Part shown: piece by piece, positions 46,540 through 55,049 of the stretch
How positions within the stretch are numbered: position 1 is the stretch's first letter
How the letters are laid out: each line of letters begins with the position of its first letter
Origin: Silvimonas soli
Lineage (GTDB): Bacteria > Pseudomonadota > Gammaproteobacteria > Burkholderiales > Chitinibacteraceae
Assembly: GCF_030035605.1 (NCBI RefSeq)
Contig: NZ_CP106736.1
Coordinates: 2,480,001 to 2,544,000 of the forward strand
Length of the DNA stretch: 64,000 nt
Reading direction: 5' to 3'
Translations under genes and position numbers: made by a program
The notes under the pieces: generated by a model
Told to the model about the DNA's origin: nothing
Databases searched by the model: none
The model's input: only the letters and a program-made list of their open reading frames with translations

Positions 46540-46926
46540 TTACGCGCCGAGTTCGCGGGCGTAGTCTTCGGCGGACAACATGCCGTCCAGATCGGCGGCA
46601 TCGGCCGGCTTGAGGCGGAAGAACCAGCCGCCGGAGTACGGCTCGGTATTGGCGATTTCCGGGCCTGCTTCCAGTTCGGTATTGATGGCGACCACTTCAC
46701 CGGCAATCGGTGCGTACACGTCAGACGCGGCTTTTACGGATTCAACCACACCAGCTTGTTCTTCTTTAGCCAGCGTCGTGCCTACTTTTGGCAACTCCAC
46801 AAACACCAGATCGCCCAGCAATTCTTGCGCGTGGTGGGTAATGCCCACAGTGACGGTGCCATCGGCTTCCAGGCGCATCCACTCGTGGCTGGCGGCGTAT
46901 TTCAGTTCTGCAGGGATATCCAGCAT
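46540..46926 (-). CDS. gcvH: Glycine cleavage system H-protein
   Basis: This 128-residue lipoyl carrier shuttles the aminomethyl group between GcvP and GcvT. The lipoylation site is K65 in [15 protein letters not shown], and [15 protein letters not shown] and [12 protein letters not shown] are typical flanks. The ATG at 46926 is preferred because it gives the usual N-terminus ([16 protein letters not shown]); the in-frame codon at 46947 adds seven unlikely residues. GAGAGAA precedes it. Confidence 0.97.
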   Translation of the reverse strand: MLDIPAELKYAASHEWMRLEADGTVTVGITHHAQELLGDLVFVELPKVGTTLAKEEQAGVVESVKAASDVYAPIAGEVVAINTELEAGPEIANTEPYSGGWFFRLKPADAADLDGMLSAEDYARELGA

Positions 46927-47011
46927 GATGGTTCTCTCTCGATTCAAATGGGTTTAAATGCTTGTTACTGCTTCAGAAAAATTCAGAACCAGTAAATCCG
47001 GATTACAAGTG

Positions 47012-47036
47012 GGCGAGCCGTTGCCCACGGCTCGCC
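47012..47036. repeat. Intercistronic hairpin between gcvT and gcvH
   Basis: GGCGAGCCG and CGGCTCGCC form a perfect 9-bp stem with a 7-base loop, 12 bases after the gcvT stop. No U-tract follows, so it is more likely an mRNA stabiliser than a terminator. Confidence 0.55.
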
Positions 47037-47048
47037 ACGCAGATTGAT

Positions 47049-48194
47049 TTAGTCAAAGACCTTCTTGCCCAGGCGCACAAATGGCAGCTTGACCACGCGC
47101 ACAGGCGTCAGTGTGCCACGCAGATCCACCTCTGCGGTGCTGCCGACTGCGGCAGGTACGCGGGCGATGGCAATTGAGTGTTTGAGCGTGGGCGAGAAGG
47201 TGCCGCTGGTGATGACGCCTTCGCCAGCGCCTGCAACCACCACTCGCATGCCTTCACGCAGCACGCCGCGGCCTTCCAGCACCAGGCCGACTTGTTTCAT
47301 GGCAACCCCAGCGGCTTTTTCAGCTTCCAGCGCGGCGCGGCCAATAAAGTCACGACTGGCGGGTTCCCAGGCGATAGTCCAGCCCATACCGGCTTGCAGC
47401 GGGCTGATGGTTTCATCCATGTCGTGGCCGTACAGGTTCATGCCTGCTTCCAGCCGCAGCGTGTCGCGTGCACCCAGACCACACGGCGCGACACCGGCAG
47501 CGATCAGTTGCGAGAAAAATGCCGGAGCTTCGGTGGCTGGAATCATTATTTCCAGGCCGTCTTCACCGGTATAGCCGGTACGGGCCACAAACCATTCGCC
47601 CATCGCTACACCCTGGAATACCTTGAGCGCGCGGATCGCATCTGCCCATTGCGGCTTGACGCTACAGACCTTGTTGATGGCGTTGGGGCCTTGCACCGCC
47701 AGCATTGCCAGATCATCACGCACGGTCAGGATGACCTCGCGGCCTTCGCTCGTTTTGCGCAGCCACGCCAGGTCTTTCTCACGTGTACCGGCGTTGACCA
47801 CCATGCGATAACCATCTTCGGCCAGATAGACGATCAGATCGTCGATCACCGTGCCTTCAGGCGTCAGCAAGCCCGAATACAACGCCTTGCCCATGTAACC
47901 GAGCTTGGCCACATCGTTAGCCAGAATGCCTTGCAACCAGGACTTGGCATCGCCACCGGTGATATCGAGCACCACCATGTGCGAAACATCGAACATGCCT
48001 GCATCGGCGCGCACGATTTCGTGTTCTTTGAGTTGGGAGCCGTAATGAATCGGCATGGACCAGCCCGCGAAGTCGACAATCTTCGCGCCAGCGTCGAGGT
48101 GGGATTGGTACAGCGGTGTACCCCTCGGGGGTACCCCCACAGTGGCGCTGGATGTGCTTGAGTCGGGTTGCAGCGGGGTGCGTGGAGCGGTCAT
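47049..48194 (-). CDS. gcvT: Glycine cleavage system T-protein (aminomethyltransferase) with N-terminal insertion
   Basis: A 381-residue folate-dependent enzyme that transfers the methylene group from GcvH to tetrahydrofolate and releases ammonia. Core motifs are [46 protein letters not shown] and [20 protein letters not shown]. The ATG at 48194 has AGGAAAT 7 bases upstream. The N-terminus carries about 20 residues not seen in typical GcvT. After MTAPRTPL comes [20 protein letters not shown], then the normal [10 protein letters not shown]. The extra DNA resembles part of a family D repeat and is flanked by a short direct repeat, so it may be an in-frame insertion. Confidence 0.95.
   Translation of the reverse strand: MTAPRTPLQPDSSTSSATVGVPPRGTPLYQSHLDAGAKIVDFAGWSMPIHYGSQLKEHEIVRADAGMFDVSHMVVLDITGGDAKSWLQGILANDVAKLGYMGKALYSGLLTPEGTVIDDLIVYLAEDGYRMVVNAGTREKDLAWLRKTSEGREVILTVRDDLAMLAVQGPNAINKVCSVKPQWADAIRALKVFQGVAMGEWFVARTGYTGEDGLEIMIPATEAPAFFSQLIAAGVAPCGLGARDTLRLEAGMNLYGHDMDETISPLQAGMGWTIAWEPASRDFIGRAALEAEKAAGVAMKQVGLVLEGRGVLREGMRVVVAGAGEGVITSGTFSPTLKHSIAIARVPAAVGSTAEVDLRGTLTPVRVVKLPFVRLGKKVFD
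48125..48175 (-). repeat. Repeat-like segment inserted near the 5' end of gcvT
   Basis: On the minus strand this segment aligns with part of family D copy 1 (31240-31295), including the identical 20-mer GTGGGGGTACCCCCGAGGGG. It lies between ACCCCGCTG and ACACCGCTG, a near-perfect 9-base direct repeat. It keeps the reading frame. The origin is inference from alignment by eye. Confidence 0.5.
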
Positions 48195-48251
48195 CGGGAT
48201 TTCCTGGGCGTGTGGATTGCAAATACGTACACCGTATCTGCGGCTTACCAC

Positions 48252-48357
48252 ACCCCTCTGTCCCGGCACCTGAGATTTTCAGGCGATGGCGTATGCACGC
48301 ACTGTCGCCCTTAGCCCCTTCGGTGTGCGCGCAACAACCGCGCCGCTCTCCAGAGTT
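48252..48357 (-). promoter_or_regulatory. Glycine riboswitch, second (gcvT-proximal) aptamer
   Basis: Read on the minus strand: CTCTGGAGAGCGG at the 5' side, CACCGAAGGGGCTAAG in the middle, and CCTGAAAATCTCAGG with CCGGGACAGAGGGG at the 3' side. These are the conserved glycine-aptamer landmarks. It lies 58 bases before the gcvT start. Confidence 0.88.
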
Positions 48358-48485
48358 TTTCCAGCCCGCCACTGAATAAAAAGGTGATGGCTGCGTTGCC
48401 CGGCCTTGCCGTACAGCAAAGTACTGTCTGCGGCCTGGCGTCTTGCCCTAACCCTTTTCTTCAGCGGCCTTTGCGGCCGATGTCA

Positions 48486-48570
48486 TACAGTCCTTTTGCC
48501 TGAGCGATTGCGGGTGCGCTTGCGCCTTCGGCGGCTTCATCCATTGCGGACAAAACACTCTCCTGCATGA
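48486..48570 (-). promoter_or_regulatory. Glycine riboswitch, first aptamer
   Basis: Read on the minus strand: GCAGGAGAGTGTTTTGTCC, then GCCGCCGAAGGCGCAAGCG, then CGCTCAGGCAAAAGGACTG, all diagnostic of the first glycine aptamer. About 130 bases separate it from the second aptamer, which is much longer than the usual short linker. Confidence 0.88.
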
Positions 48571-48646
48571 CGGGCGGATTATGCGCAGCCCACGCCCGCT
48601 TGGCAACTGCCGTTCATGCGGGTCAAGGGGAATATGTCATGGAGGT

Positions 48647-48708
48647 GGCGGGTTGCACCCGCCCTACTAAGGCGCTGCGAATATGAAGTAGGGCGGGTGT
48701 AACCCGCC
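48647..48708. repeat. Inverted pair of family B REP elements
   Basis: GGCGGGTTGCACCCGCCCTAC (48647-48667) and GTAGGGCGGGTGTAACCCGC (from 48688) face each other across 20 bases, the arrangement called a BIME. It lies 22 bases beyond the 3' end of the transposase gene. Confidence 0.85.
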
Positions 48709-48729
48709 GGTTGATGAATGGCAATGGTT

Positions 48730-49245
48730 TTATGCAATACACCAATCCGCAGAATAGACGCCTTGCTGCATATATCTGTGAAACGAAGACCACGGCCAGT
48801 CTAAGATGCGGGTGATCAATCCATGCTTCATCGGGTTCCAGTGCAGGTAATCCAGATAGCTCTTGAATTCTTGTTCATTGGCGATCGCGTGTTCCCAGAA
48901 GCGATGCTGCCAAAGTGTGCTGTGGCCCTTTGTCCTTCGGCGTGGATTGAGTAAATCGTGTTGCAGATAGCTTTCTGCACACGCTACGCTAACATCACGT
49001 TTTATCTTCTTCCAGCGAGTGGAAAAGTCGGCATCCCCATCAGGTAACGTCCAGATGCAGTGCAGGTGATCTGGCAAAAGTACCCAGCCATCGATACGAA
49101 ATGGCCGTGTTCTGCGTGTTTCAACAATGGCAACGTGCAATGCCTTGCGAACATCCGCGTTGGTCAAAATGGGCCGCCGCTGTTCTGTGACTACAGTAAA
49201 GAAGTAGGTGCCTCCGGGGATTTGAGTTCGCAGGTAGTTGGACAT
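48730..49245 (-). CDS. REP-associated tyrosine transposase (RAYT, IS200-like Y1 family)
   Basis: This 171-residue single-domain Y1 HUH nuclease has the HUH motif in LLPDHLHCIWTLPDGD and the catalytic tyrosine in EFKSYLDYLHWNPMKHGLI, followed by the WPWSSFHRY signature of RAYT proteins. It begins YLRTQIPGGTYFFTVVTEQR. The ends carry no insertion-sequence structure. Instead family B REP palindromes flank it on both sides (48688-48708 and 49338-49358), and four more copies are scattered in the window. RAYTs are thought to nick and spread REP sequences. The reading frame is intact. Confidence 0.92.
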   Translation of the reverse strand: MSNYLRTQIPGGTYFFTVVTEQRRPILTNADVRKALHVAIVETRRTRPFRIDGWVLLPDHLHCIWTLPDGDADFSTRWKKIKRDVSVACAESYLQHDLLNPRRRTKGHSTLWQHRFWEHAIANEQEFKSYLDYLHWNPMKHGLITRILDWPWSSFHRYMQQGVYSADWCIA

Positions 49246-49423
49246 ATCTGAACGGTCGGCCTATGTGAAGTGTCGAGCCTATGCGTGGATTTCTAATCTG
49301 GATTTGATGTAGTTCATGGAGCTAGCGTGGCAATCGTGGCGGGTTGCACCCGCCCTACGGTGATGTAGCCAGCTTGCGATTCCCGTTCAGCATGCTGTCG
49401 CATGCGCAACGAGTGAGTTTTGC
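49246..49423. other. Spacer between the transposase and the ahcY promoter
   Basis: Contains the transposase start region, a family B repeat and no gene. The ahcY promoter and riboswitch follow. Confidence 0.5.
49338..49358. repeat. REP-like palindrome, family B
   Basis: GGCGGGTTGCACCCGCCCTAC on the upstream side of the transposase gene, identical to 48647-48667. Confidence 0.85.
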
Positions 49424-49429
49424 TATAAT
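49421..49429 (+). promoter_or_regulatory. Extended -10 promoter of ahcY
   Basis: TGCTATAAT combines a perfect TATAAT with an upstream TG, the extended -10 form, which explains the absence of a good -35. Transcription would begin near 49436, at the first bases of the SAH riboswitch. Confidence 0.75.
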
Positions 49430-49437
49430 CCGCCCAC

Positions 49438-49497
49438 TTCCGGGGAGCGCTGCGAGATGTGTTCTCATCCCAGGCCCGGAGTTTCAACGGCGCTCAC
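49438..49497 (+). promoter_or_regulatory. S-adenosylhomocysteine (SAH) riboswitch
   Basis: CCGGGGAGCGCTGCGAGATG at 49440-49459, CCCAGGCCCGGAG near 49470-49481 and CAACGGCGCTCACCTGATG at about 49485-49503 match the SAH aptamer consensus. That includes the AGCGC/GCGCT pseudoknot. It lies about 100 bases before ahcY, and SAH binding would be expected to raise expression. Confidence 0.92.
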
Positions 49498-49599
49498 CTG
49501 ATGAACAACCGTGCCGGACACGGGCTCAAACTTGCCATGCAGGTTTTCAGGTGATGTTTCACCCCGCCCCGAACCGGCCACAACGTAAAGGACGTTCAC

Positions 49600-51030
49600 A
49601 TGAACGCTGTGGCTGATACCAAATTTACCGATTTCCACGTTGCCGATCTCTCGCTGGCGAGCTGGGGCCGCAAGGAAATCCGCATTGCCGAAACTGAAAT
49701 GCCAGGCCTGATGGCCGTACGTGAACAAGGTGCCAGCACGCTGCCACTGAAGGGCGCGCGCATTGCCGGTTCGCTGCACATGACCATCCAGACCGCCGTG
49801 CTGATCGAAACCCTGCAAGCGCTGGGTGCTGAAGTGCGTTGGGCGTCGTGCAATATTTTCTCGACGCAAGACCACGCCGCTGCCGGTATCGCCGCCAATG
49901 GCCACAACGGCAAGGGCACGCCAGTGTTCGCGTTCAAGGGCGAATCGCTGGAAGAATACTGGCAGTTCACCCATCAAATCTTTGAATGGCCCAATGGCGA
50001 ATTTGCCAACCTGATTCTGGATGACGGCGGCGATGCAACCCTGCTGCTGCATCTGGGCGCACGTGCTGAAACTGATTTGTCGGTCGTGGCTAACCCGACC
50101 AACGAAGAAGAAGAAGTGCTGTACGCCGCGATCAAGGCGCAAGTAGCTAAAGATCCGAAGTGGTATTCGACTCGCCTGAAGCACATTACCGGCGTGACCG
50201 AAGAAACCACCACCGGCGTGCATCGTTTGTATCAGATGCACGAACAAGGCAAGCTGGCTTTCCCGGCCATCAACGTCAATGACTCGGTCACCAAGTCCAA
50301 GTTCGACAATCTGTACGGCTGCCGCGAATCGCTGGTGGATGGCATCAAGCGCGCTACCGACGTGATGATCGCCGGTAAAGTGGCTGTGGTGCTGGGTTAT
50401 GGCGATGTGGGCAAGGGTTGCGCGCAATCGTTGCGTGGCCTGGGCGCCACTGTTTGGGTTACCGAAATCGACCCGATCTGCGCACTGCAAGCGGCCATGG
50501 AAGGCTATCGCGTGGTGACCATGGATGATGTCGCATCGCAAGGCGATATCTTCGTGACCACCACCGGTAACGTGTCGGTGATTACGCATGAACACATGAA
50601 GGCCATGCGTAACAACGCCATCGTTTGCAATATCGGTCACTTTGACAGCGAAATCGAAGTTGCCAGCCTGCGTCAGTACGAGTGGGAAAACATCAAGCCG
50701 CAAGTCGACCACATCATCTTCCCGGACGGCAAACGCATCATCTTGCTGGCTGAAGGTCGTCTGGTGAACCTGGGTTGCGCCACTGGCCACCCATCGTTTG
50801 TGATGTCCAATTCGTTTGCCAACCAGGTGCTGGCGCAAATCGAACTGTTCACCAAGCTGGATCAATACCCGGTGGGCGTGTACGTGTTGCCAAAACACCT
50901 GGACGAAATGGTCGCACGCCTGCATCTGCAGAAGATCGGCGTGAAGTTGACCACGCTGACCGACCAGCAAGCTGCGTACATCAGCGTGCCCAAGGATGGT
51001 CCGTACAAGGCTGCGCACTACCGGTATTGA
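49600..51030 (+). CDS. ahcY: S-adenosylhomocysteine hydrolase
   Basis: A 476-residue NAD-dependent enzyme that splits SAH into homocysteine and adenosine, relieving product inhibition of methyltransferases. Recognisable are [56 protein letters not shown], the NAD-binding [14 protein letters not shown] and the C-terminal [11 protein letters not shown] with the conserved Lys-Tyr. It is transcribed alone behind the SAH riboswitch and ends in a strong terminator. In some relatives metF follows, but not here. Confidence 0.97.
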   Translation: MNAVADTKFTDFHVADLSLASWGRKEIRIAETEMPGLMAVREQGASTLPLKGARIAGSLHMTIQTAVLIETLQALGAEVRWASCNIFSTQDHAAAGIAANGHNGKGTPVFAFKGESLEEYWQFTHQIFEWPNGEFANLILDDGGDATLLLHLGARAETDLSVVANPTNEEEEVLYAAIKAQVAKDPKWYSTRLKHITGVTEETTTGVHRLYQMHEQGKLAFPAINVNDSVTKSKFDNLYGCRESLVDGIKRATDVMIAGKVAVVLGYGDVGKGCAQSLRGLGATVWVTEIDPICALQAAMEGYRVVTMDDVASQGDIFVTTTGNVSVITHEHMKAMRNNAIVCNIGHFDSEIEVASLRQYEWENIKPQVDHIIFPDGKRIILLAEGRLVNLGCATGHPSFVMSNSFANQVLAQIELFTKLDQYPVGVYVLPKHLDEMVARLHLQKIGVKLTTLTDQQAAYISVPKDGPYKAAHYRY

Positions 51031-51064
51031 TTTGCCTTGAAGGCGTTTCGCCAAAGCGCACACC

Positions 51065-51095
51065 AACCGGCCTCCATCAGGGGGCCGGTTTTTTT
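51065..51095 (+). terminator. Intrinsic terminator of ahcY
   Basis: AACCGGCC and GGCCGGTT stem followed by a run of T's, 35 bases after the ahcY stop. Confidence 0.88.
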
Positions 51096-51117
51096 GTCTG
51101 CCAAACAGGCGGCTAAC

Positions 51118-51250
51118 TGGTGTGGCAGCGACAAAAACATGGGTAAAGGAGCAAGGTGCGGTAACGCTCTATCTGCAAGTGTTTGCGTTCAACGAAACCG
51201 CCATCCGCTTTTACAACAAGACGGGTTTTCGACCCAATCGGTTTACATGA
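51118..51250 (+). pseudogene. Remnant of a GNAT acetyltransferase (C-terminal part)
   Basis: In one plus-strand frame the region reads through TLYLQVFAFNETAIRFYNKT then GFRPNRF to a stop at 51248. This is the C-terminal strand-helix of GNAT acetyltransferases (the xNExAIxFYxKxGF motif). No N-terminal half, start or ribosome binding site is present; the ahcY terminator comes immediately before it. It is a decayed gene end rather than a small gene. Confidence 0.65.
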
Positions 51251-51303
51251 ACACACCACTCTGATCGCGCTGACAGCAAATAGCTGGCTGGCGGTGCCAA
51301 AAC

Positions 51304-51334
51304 AAAAAGCCCCATCAATTGGATGGGGCTTTTT
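51304..51334. terminator. Bidirectional intrinsic terminator
   Basis: AAAAAGCCCCATC and GATGGGGCTTTTT form a 13-bp stem with T-runs on both strands. It lies 18 bases beyond the stop of the leftward Asr-like gene and ends its transcript. Confidence 0.88.
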
Positions 51335-51351
51335 ACCGAACGCTGTGTTGA

Positions 51352-51759
51352 TCAAGCGTTGTGGTGGGCGTGGTGCTTGTGATGATGATGCTTGGCTTGG
51401 GCTTTTTGTGCAGCCGATGCCTTGGTGCTCTTGTGTGCTGCAGAAGAAGCGCCGCTGGCCTTGTGGTGTTTAGCCTGAGCCTTTTGCGCTACGGAAGCCG
51501 CTGGTGCCTTGGCCTTGTGGGCGCTGGATGCGCTGCTGGCCTTGTGGTGTTTGGCTTGAGCCTTTTGAGCTACCGACGAAGCAGCAGAAGCTGTGGTCTT
51601 CTTGGTGCTGTGCTTTTTAGTCGAAGCTTTGTGATGGTGAGCGGTAGTGGAAGCCGCTGCCGGTGCAGTCTTGGCGGCAGGTGCGCTGGCATCCGCTGCG
51701 AAGACCGGGGTAGCAAACAGGAAACCAGCAGCAGTTGCGATAGCGATCAGGGCTTTCAT
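51352..51759 (-). CDS. Asr-like (acid shock) low-complexity periplasmic protein
   Basis: A 135-residue protein with a signal peptide (ending ATPVFAAD). The rest is an Ala/Lys/His-rich tail with three copies of AQKAQAKHHK separated by Ser/Ala spacers, ending in a histidine cluster (HHHHKHHAHH). This composition and repeat match the acid shock protein Asr of enterobacteria. In those, Asr is periplasmic, processed, and strongly induced by acid. By analogy it could buffer protons or bind metals through the histidines. The family link rests on composition as much as sequence, so it is only likely. TGGAGA precedes the ATG. Confidence 0.7.
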   Translation of the reverse strand: MKALIAIATAAGFLFATPVFAADASAPAAKTAPAAASTTAHHHKASTKKHSTKKTTASAASSVAQKAQAKHHKASSASSAHKAKAPAASVAQKAQAKHHKASGASSAAHKSTKASAAQKAQAKHHHHKHHAHHNA

Positions 51760-52009
51760 GGTGTTTCTCCAAAGTAATCTTGTGTGGGGATACTGGGCGG
51801 GTTGTTGTCTGGCCCGTCCACAACTGCAGGATTACATGCGCCGCACCGCTTGTATGTGAGTGTGTGTGTCGCAGGAGAAACAAATGGTACTAACGTCAAC
51901 CGGATTGCAAACCGCCCGTTTGCTTAATTTTGAGAAGTAGTTTCGAGAACAACTTCCAGTAATACATCAAGCATGGCGGGCGGGTTTTGAGCGTGGGTGC
52001 AAAGCCGGT

Positions 52010-52771
52010 TTATCCGGCCAGCGCGCCACGGGCATTGGCGAGGATTTCCTGCACCAGCAGGGCCGATGTCTCGACGATGGCGTATTCATCCTGCCCTGGC
52101 GCACCCATCTTCACGTGCTCATTGCGATAACGCATGCCGCTGGGAAAGGGCGCCCGGCCTGAAGTGTGAAACTCGCTGCAGCCGGTAGCGCGCACCAGAT
52201 CGGCAATATTGTTCACGCGCACACCAGCACCGGGCATGATCACCAGCTTGTTACCGGCGACTTCGCGCAATTGCCGGAGCATTTCTGCGCCTTCTGGCGC
52301 GCTGGGGGCCTGGCCGGAGGTGAGCAAGCGGTTGCAACCAGTGCTGATGATGTCCTGCAATGCCTTGAGCGGATCTTTGGCAACATCAAAAGCGCGGTGG
52401 AAAGTCACTTGCATCGGCATGGCCAATTCGACCAACTGCTTGGTGCGGGCCACATCGATATCGCCATCGGCGGTCAAAAGGCCAATCACCACGCCATCCA
52501 CCCCCAGTTTTTTGCAGGCGAGAATATCGCGGCGCATCACTTCAAATTCGATATCCGAATACAGAAAGTCGCCACCACGCGGGCGAATGATCACGTTGAG
52601 CGTGATCCACAGGCGGTCTCGTGCGGCAGCAATGGCGCCATGCGAAGGCGTGGTGCCGCCCTCCAGCAGGTTGTCGCAAAACTCCACCCGGCTGGCGCCG
52701 CCTTCCTGGGCGGCCAGGCAAGAGGTCACAGAGCCGGCGCAGATTTCCAGCAGAATGTCTTGATTGGCCAT
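52010..52771 (-). CDS. cutC: CutC family protein
   Basis: A 253-residue TIM-barrel protein. LLEICAGSVTSCLAAQEGGA, RVEFCDNLLEGGTTPSHGAI, IRPRGGDFLYSDIEFEVMRR, VTFHRAFDVAKDP and IMPGAGVRVNNIADL are hallmarks of CutC. It was named for copper homeostasis in E. coli, but its biochemical role is unsettled. The ATG at 52771 has AGGAG upstream; the in-frame codon at 52819 is less likely. It lies downstream of the dynamin-like gene, from which a terminator separates it. Confidence 0.93.
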   Translation of the reverse strand: MANQDILLEICAGSVTSCLAAQEGGASRVEFCDNLLEGGTTPSHGAIAAARDRLWITLNVIIRPRGGDFLYSDIEFEVMRRDILACKKLGVDGVVIGLLTADGDIDVARTKQLVELAMPMQVTFHRAFDVAKDPLKALQDIISTGCNRLLTSGQAPSAPEGAEMLRQLREVAGNKLVIMPGAGVRVNNIADLVRATGCSEFHTSGRAPFPSGMRYRNEHVKMGAPGQDEYAIVETSALLVQEILANARGALAG

Positions 52772-52842
52772 GGTGATCACTCCTGTATTGGGTCGGGCAA
52801 GCGTAAACGAAACTGACACGCAGCGGGAGGGGAAAAAGCAAA

Positions 52843-52872
52843 AACGCCCACAAGGATGACCCTGCGGGCGTT
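52843..52872 (-). terminator. Terminator of the dynamin-like gene
   Basis: AACGCCC and GGGCGTT stem. On the minus strand it is followed by GTTTTTGCTTTTT, 52 bases past the stop of the dynamin-like gene. Confidence 0.75.
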
Positions 52873-52924
52873 GTTAGTCTAACTGCAAAATCCTGCAATA
52901 TTGCTACGGCAGATTGGCAGCGGC

Positions 52925-54934
52925 TCAGGCTGCCAGGCGCACAAACTCGCTGTTCAACGCAGCCAGAATCTGGCGATGGCGTTGATCCAGGTCGCTCATC
53001 TGGTTGGTGAGCTGGCGATCCATATCTTCCAGTTCTTCAATGCGGCCTTCCAGCGTGTCGGTGGCTTTATGGATGCGCTTGATGCTTTCCAGCCGGCGGC
53101 GCAATTGCAGTTGATGCTCGCGCACTTGCGTTTCCATCGGCGCCATCACTGCCTTGAGCCAGTTTTCGACATCACGGTTAGCCACTTCAAATACGTACAC
53201 CACACGGCTGGCGACGGTTTCGAAGAACTTGCGGGTGATGCGGCCCTGACTGGTCGTCAGCAGCTTGCCCACAGTGTTGAAATGCTCGCGGAACGATTTC
53301 TCCAGGCGGGCGATTTCCTTGTGATACTTGAGCGTGGAGAACGGTGGTGGGGTGACTTGGCCCAAGCCGTGTTCTTCGCTGAATTTCTTGTACATGGCGG
53401 CCATCATCGCCTGGATTTCGGCAACCTGCTCGGCCGAACTGGCGATATTGGCGTTGGTGTCTTTGAAGAAGCGTTCCATGGTCGAACGCAAGCCACCTTC
53501 GCCAAACGAGAACCAGCTGCGTTCCATTTCATCGCGAATACGGGCGATCTCGGCCTTGAGTGCATCCATGCCCAGCAGCGACAACAGCTGGTTGGTTTGC
53601 TGGCTGAAAATGCTGCGCAGCGCCTGGAAACGCACCAGACCTTGTTCGAAATGGCGCTTGTCGGTCTGCACTTTGTCCATCATCTGCATGACCACGTCCT
53701 GGTTCTTGCCGCGCAAACGGCCCAGTTCGTCCAGTTGCTCCAGCAAGCTGGTGCGACGGGTAGACAACAAACTGCGTGTCGCCAGCACGATGTCATCGAC
53801 TTCGGTGATGGTGCTGTCGCGCACGATATCTTGCTTGGCCGGCAACAGTTCGCCCGACAGCGCCGCTTCCAGTGCCATCAGTTGCGAGCGATCCAGCAGC
53901 GCTTCGTCATGCTGGACTTTACCGACCAAAGCTTTCTGCGCGGAAACCGGGAACACGTGATTGGCGTTTACGCCCAGCAAAGTGGCGGTGCCGGTGACTT
54001 GGCGGGCGATTTCGGCATCAATCTGCGCCTGGGTTTTCAGTTCGTCCCACAGGCCATCAATCTTGTTCAGCACCACCAGACGGCCACGCGAGCCAGCCTG
54101 GCTCTTGCCGATATGGTTGCGCCAGACATCAATATCACTCTTGGTCACGCCGGTGTCGGCAGACAAGATAAACAGGATGGCATGCGCGTTGGGCAGCAGG
54201 TTCAGCGTCAGTTCCGGCTCGGTACCAATCGCGTTCAGACCTGGCGTATCCAGAATCACCAGGCCTTGTTCCAGCAGCGGATGAGGGAAGTTGATCACCG
54301 CATGACGCCAGGCCGGAATTTCTACCGTGCCGTCAGCGCCAACTGCGATCACTTGATCGAGATCATCTTCATCAAACAAGCCAAAGCTCTTGGCGACTTC
54401 AGTCGACACGCGCTTGGTCTGGCCGACCTGGCCAAATGCCGCCAGCATGGAGTCGGCATTGTTGATATCCAGCTCGGTGGTGGCCCATTCGTCGCTGTAA
54501 CGGCGGTATTCGCTGGTGGTGACGTTCTGTGCGCGGGTTTCGATCGGCAACAGCTGGATCGAAGGTGGGCGCGAAGCATCGTAAAGAATTTCGGTCGGGC
54601 ACATGGTGGTGCGGCCCGCCGATGAAGGCAGCACCCGTTTGCCGTAATGGGCAAAGAAGATGGCGTTGATCAGTTCGGATTTGCCGCGCGAGAACTCGGC
54701 AACAAACGCAATATTCAATTTGTCGTCTTTGAGTTTTTCCAGCAGCGACTGAATACGGATCTGCGTCTGGGCGTCTTCCAGGTCTTGCTCGGACAACCAG
54801 CGCGACAATTGCGCTACGCGTTGCGACAACTGGCCACGCCATGCGCTGTAGGCCTGGAAATCTCCGGCCAGACGGTCTGTGCTATCTACATCGTTCACGG
54901 CTATCTCATCGCGGTGGAGGTAGTCGGTGCTCAT
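52925..54934 (-). CDS. Bacterial dynamin-like GTPase
   Basis: A 669-residue dynamin-family protein. The GTPase domain has G1 VAEFSRGKSELINAIF, a G2 threonine in AGRTTMCPTEIL, G3 VILDTPGLNAIG and G4 VVLNKIDGLWDE (about residues 75-330). The remainder is helical, with a coiled-coil C-terminus (DTLEGRIEELEDMDRQLTN). No clear transmembrane pair is visible, so it may be a peripheral protein. Bacterial dynamins remodel membranes or assist division and phage stress, but this member's role is unknown. The ATG at 54934 follows AGGA. It sits 115 bases downstream of mutM in the same direction. Confidence 0.85.
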   Translation of the reverse strand: MSTDYLHRDEIAVNDVDSTDRLAGDFQAYSAWRGQLSQRVAQLSRWLSEQDLEDAQTQIRIQSLLEKLKDDKLNIAFVAEFSRGKSELINAIFFAHYGKRVLPSSAGRTTMCPTEILYDASRPPSIQLLPIETRAQNVTTSEYRRYSDEWATTELDINNADSMLAAFGQVGQTKRVSTEVAKSFGLFDEDDLDQVIAVGADGTVEIPAWRHAVINFPHPLLEQGLVILDTPGLNAIGTEPELTLNLLPNAHAILFILSADTGVTKSDIDVWRNHIGKSQAGSRGRLVVLNKIDGLWDELKTQAQIDAEIARQVTGTATLLGVNANHVFPVSAQKALVGKVQHDEALLDRSQLMALEAALSGELLPAKQDIVRDSTITEVDDIVLATRSLLSTRRTSLLEQLDELGRLRGKNQDVVMQMMDKVQTDKRHFEQGLVRFQALRSIFSQQTNQLLSLLGMDALKAEIARIRDEMERSWFSFGEGGLRSTMERFFKDTNANIASSAEQVAEIQAMMAAMYKKFSEEHGLGQVTPPPFSTLKYHKEIARLEKSFREHFNTVGKLLTTSQGRITRKFFETVASRVVYVFEVANRDVENWLKAVMAPMETQVREHQLQLRRRLESIKRIHKATDTLEGRIEELEDMDRQLTNQMSDLDQRHRQILAALNSEFVRLAA

Positions 54935-55049
54935 CTCAATCCTCATGCCCGGTGCGGGCTGGCTGTGCGGCGGTTTTGCGCGCGCAATACTATCGTTTTT
55001 TGATAACGTGATTAATACACTAAAGCGTGGCGAATGATAATGGAATCAG

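Noticed and set aside
49465..51066. A 533-codon open frame on the minus strand
   Set aside because: Antisense to ahcY and to its riboswitch; no family features.
52901..54625. A 574-codon open frame on the plus strand
   Set aside because: It lies fully antisense to the dynamin-like gene, whose GTPase motifs are unmistakable; the translation is His/Gln-rich as expected of an antisense shadow.
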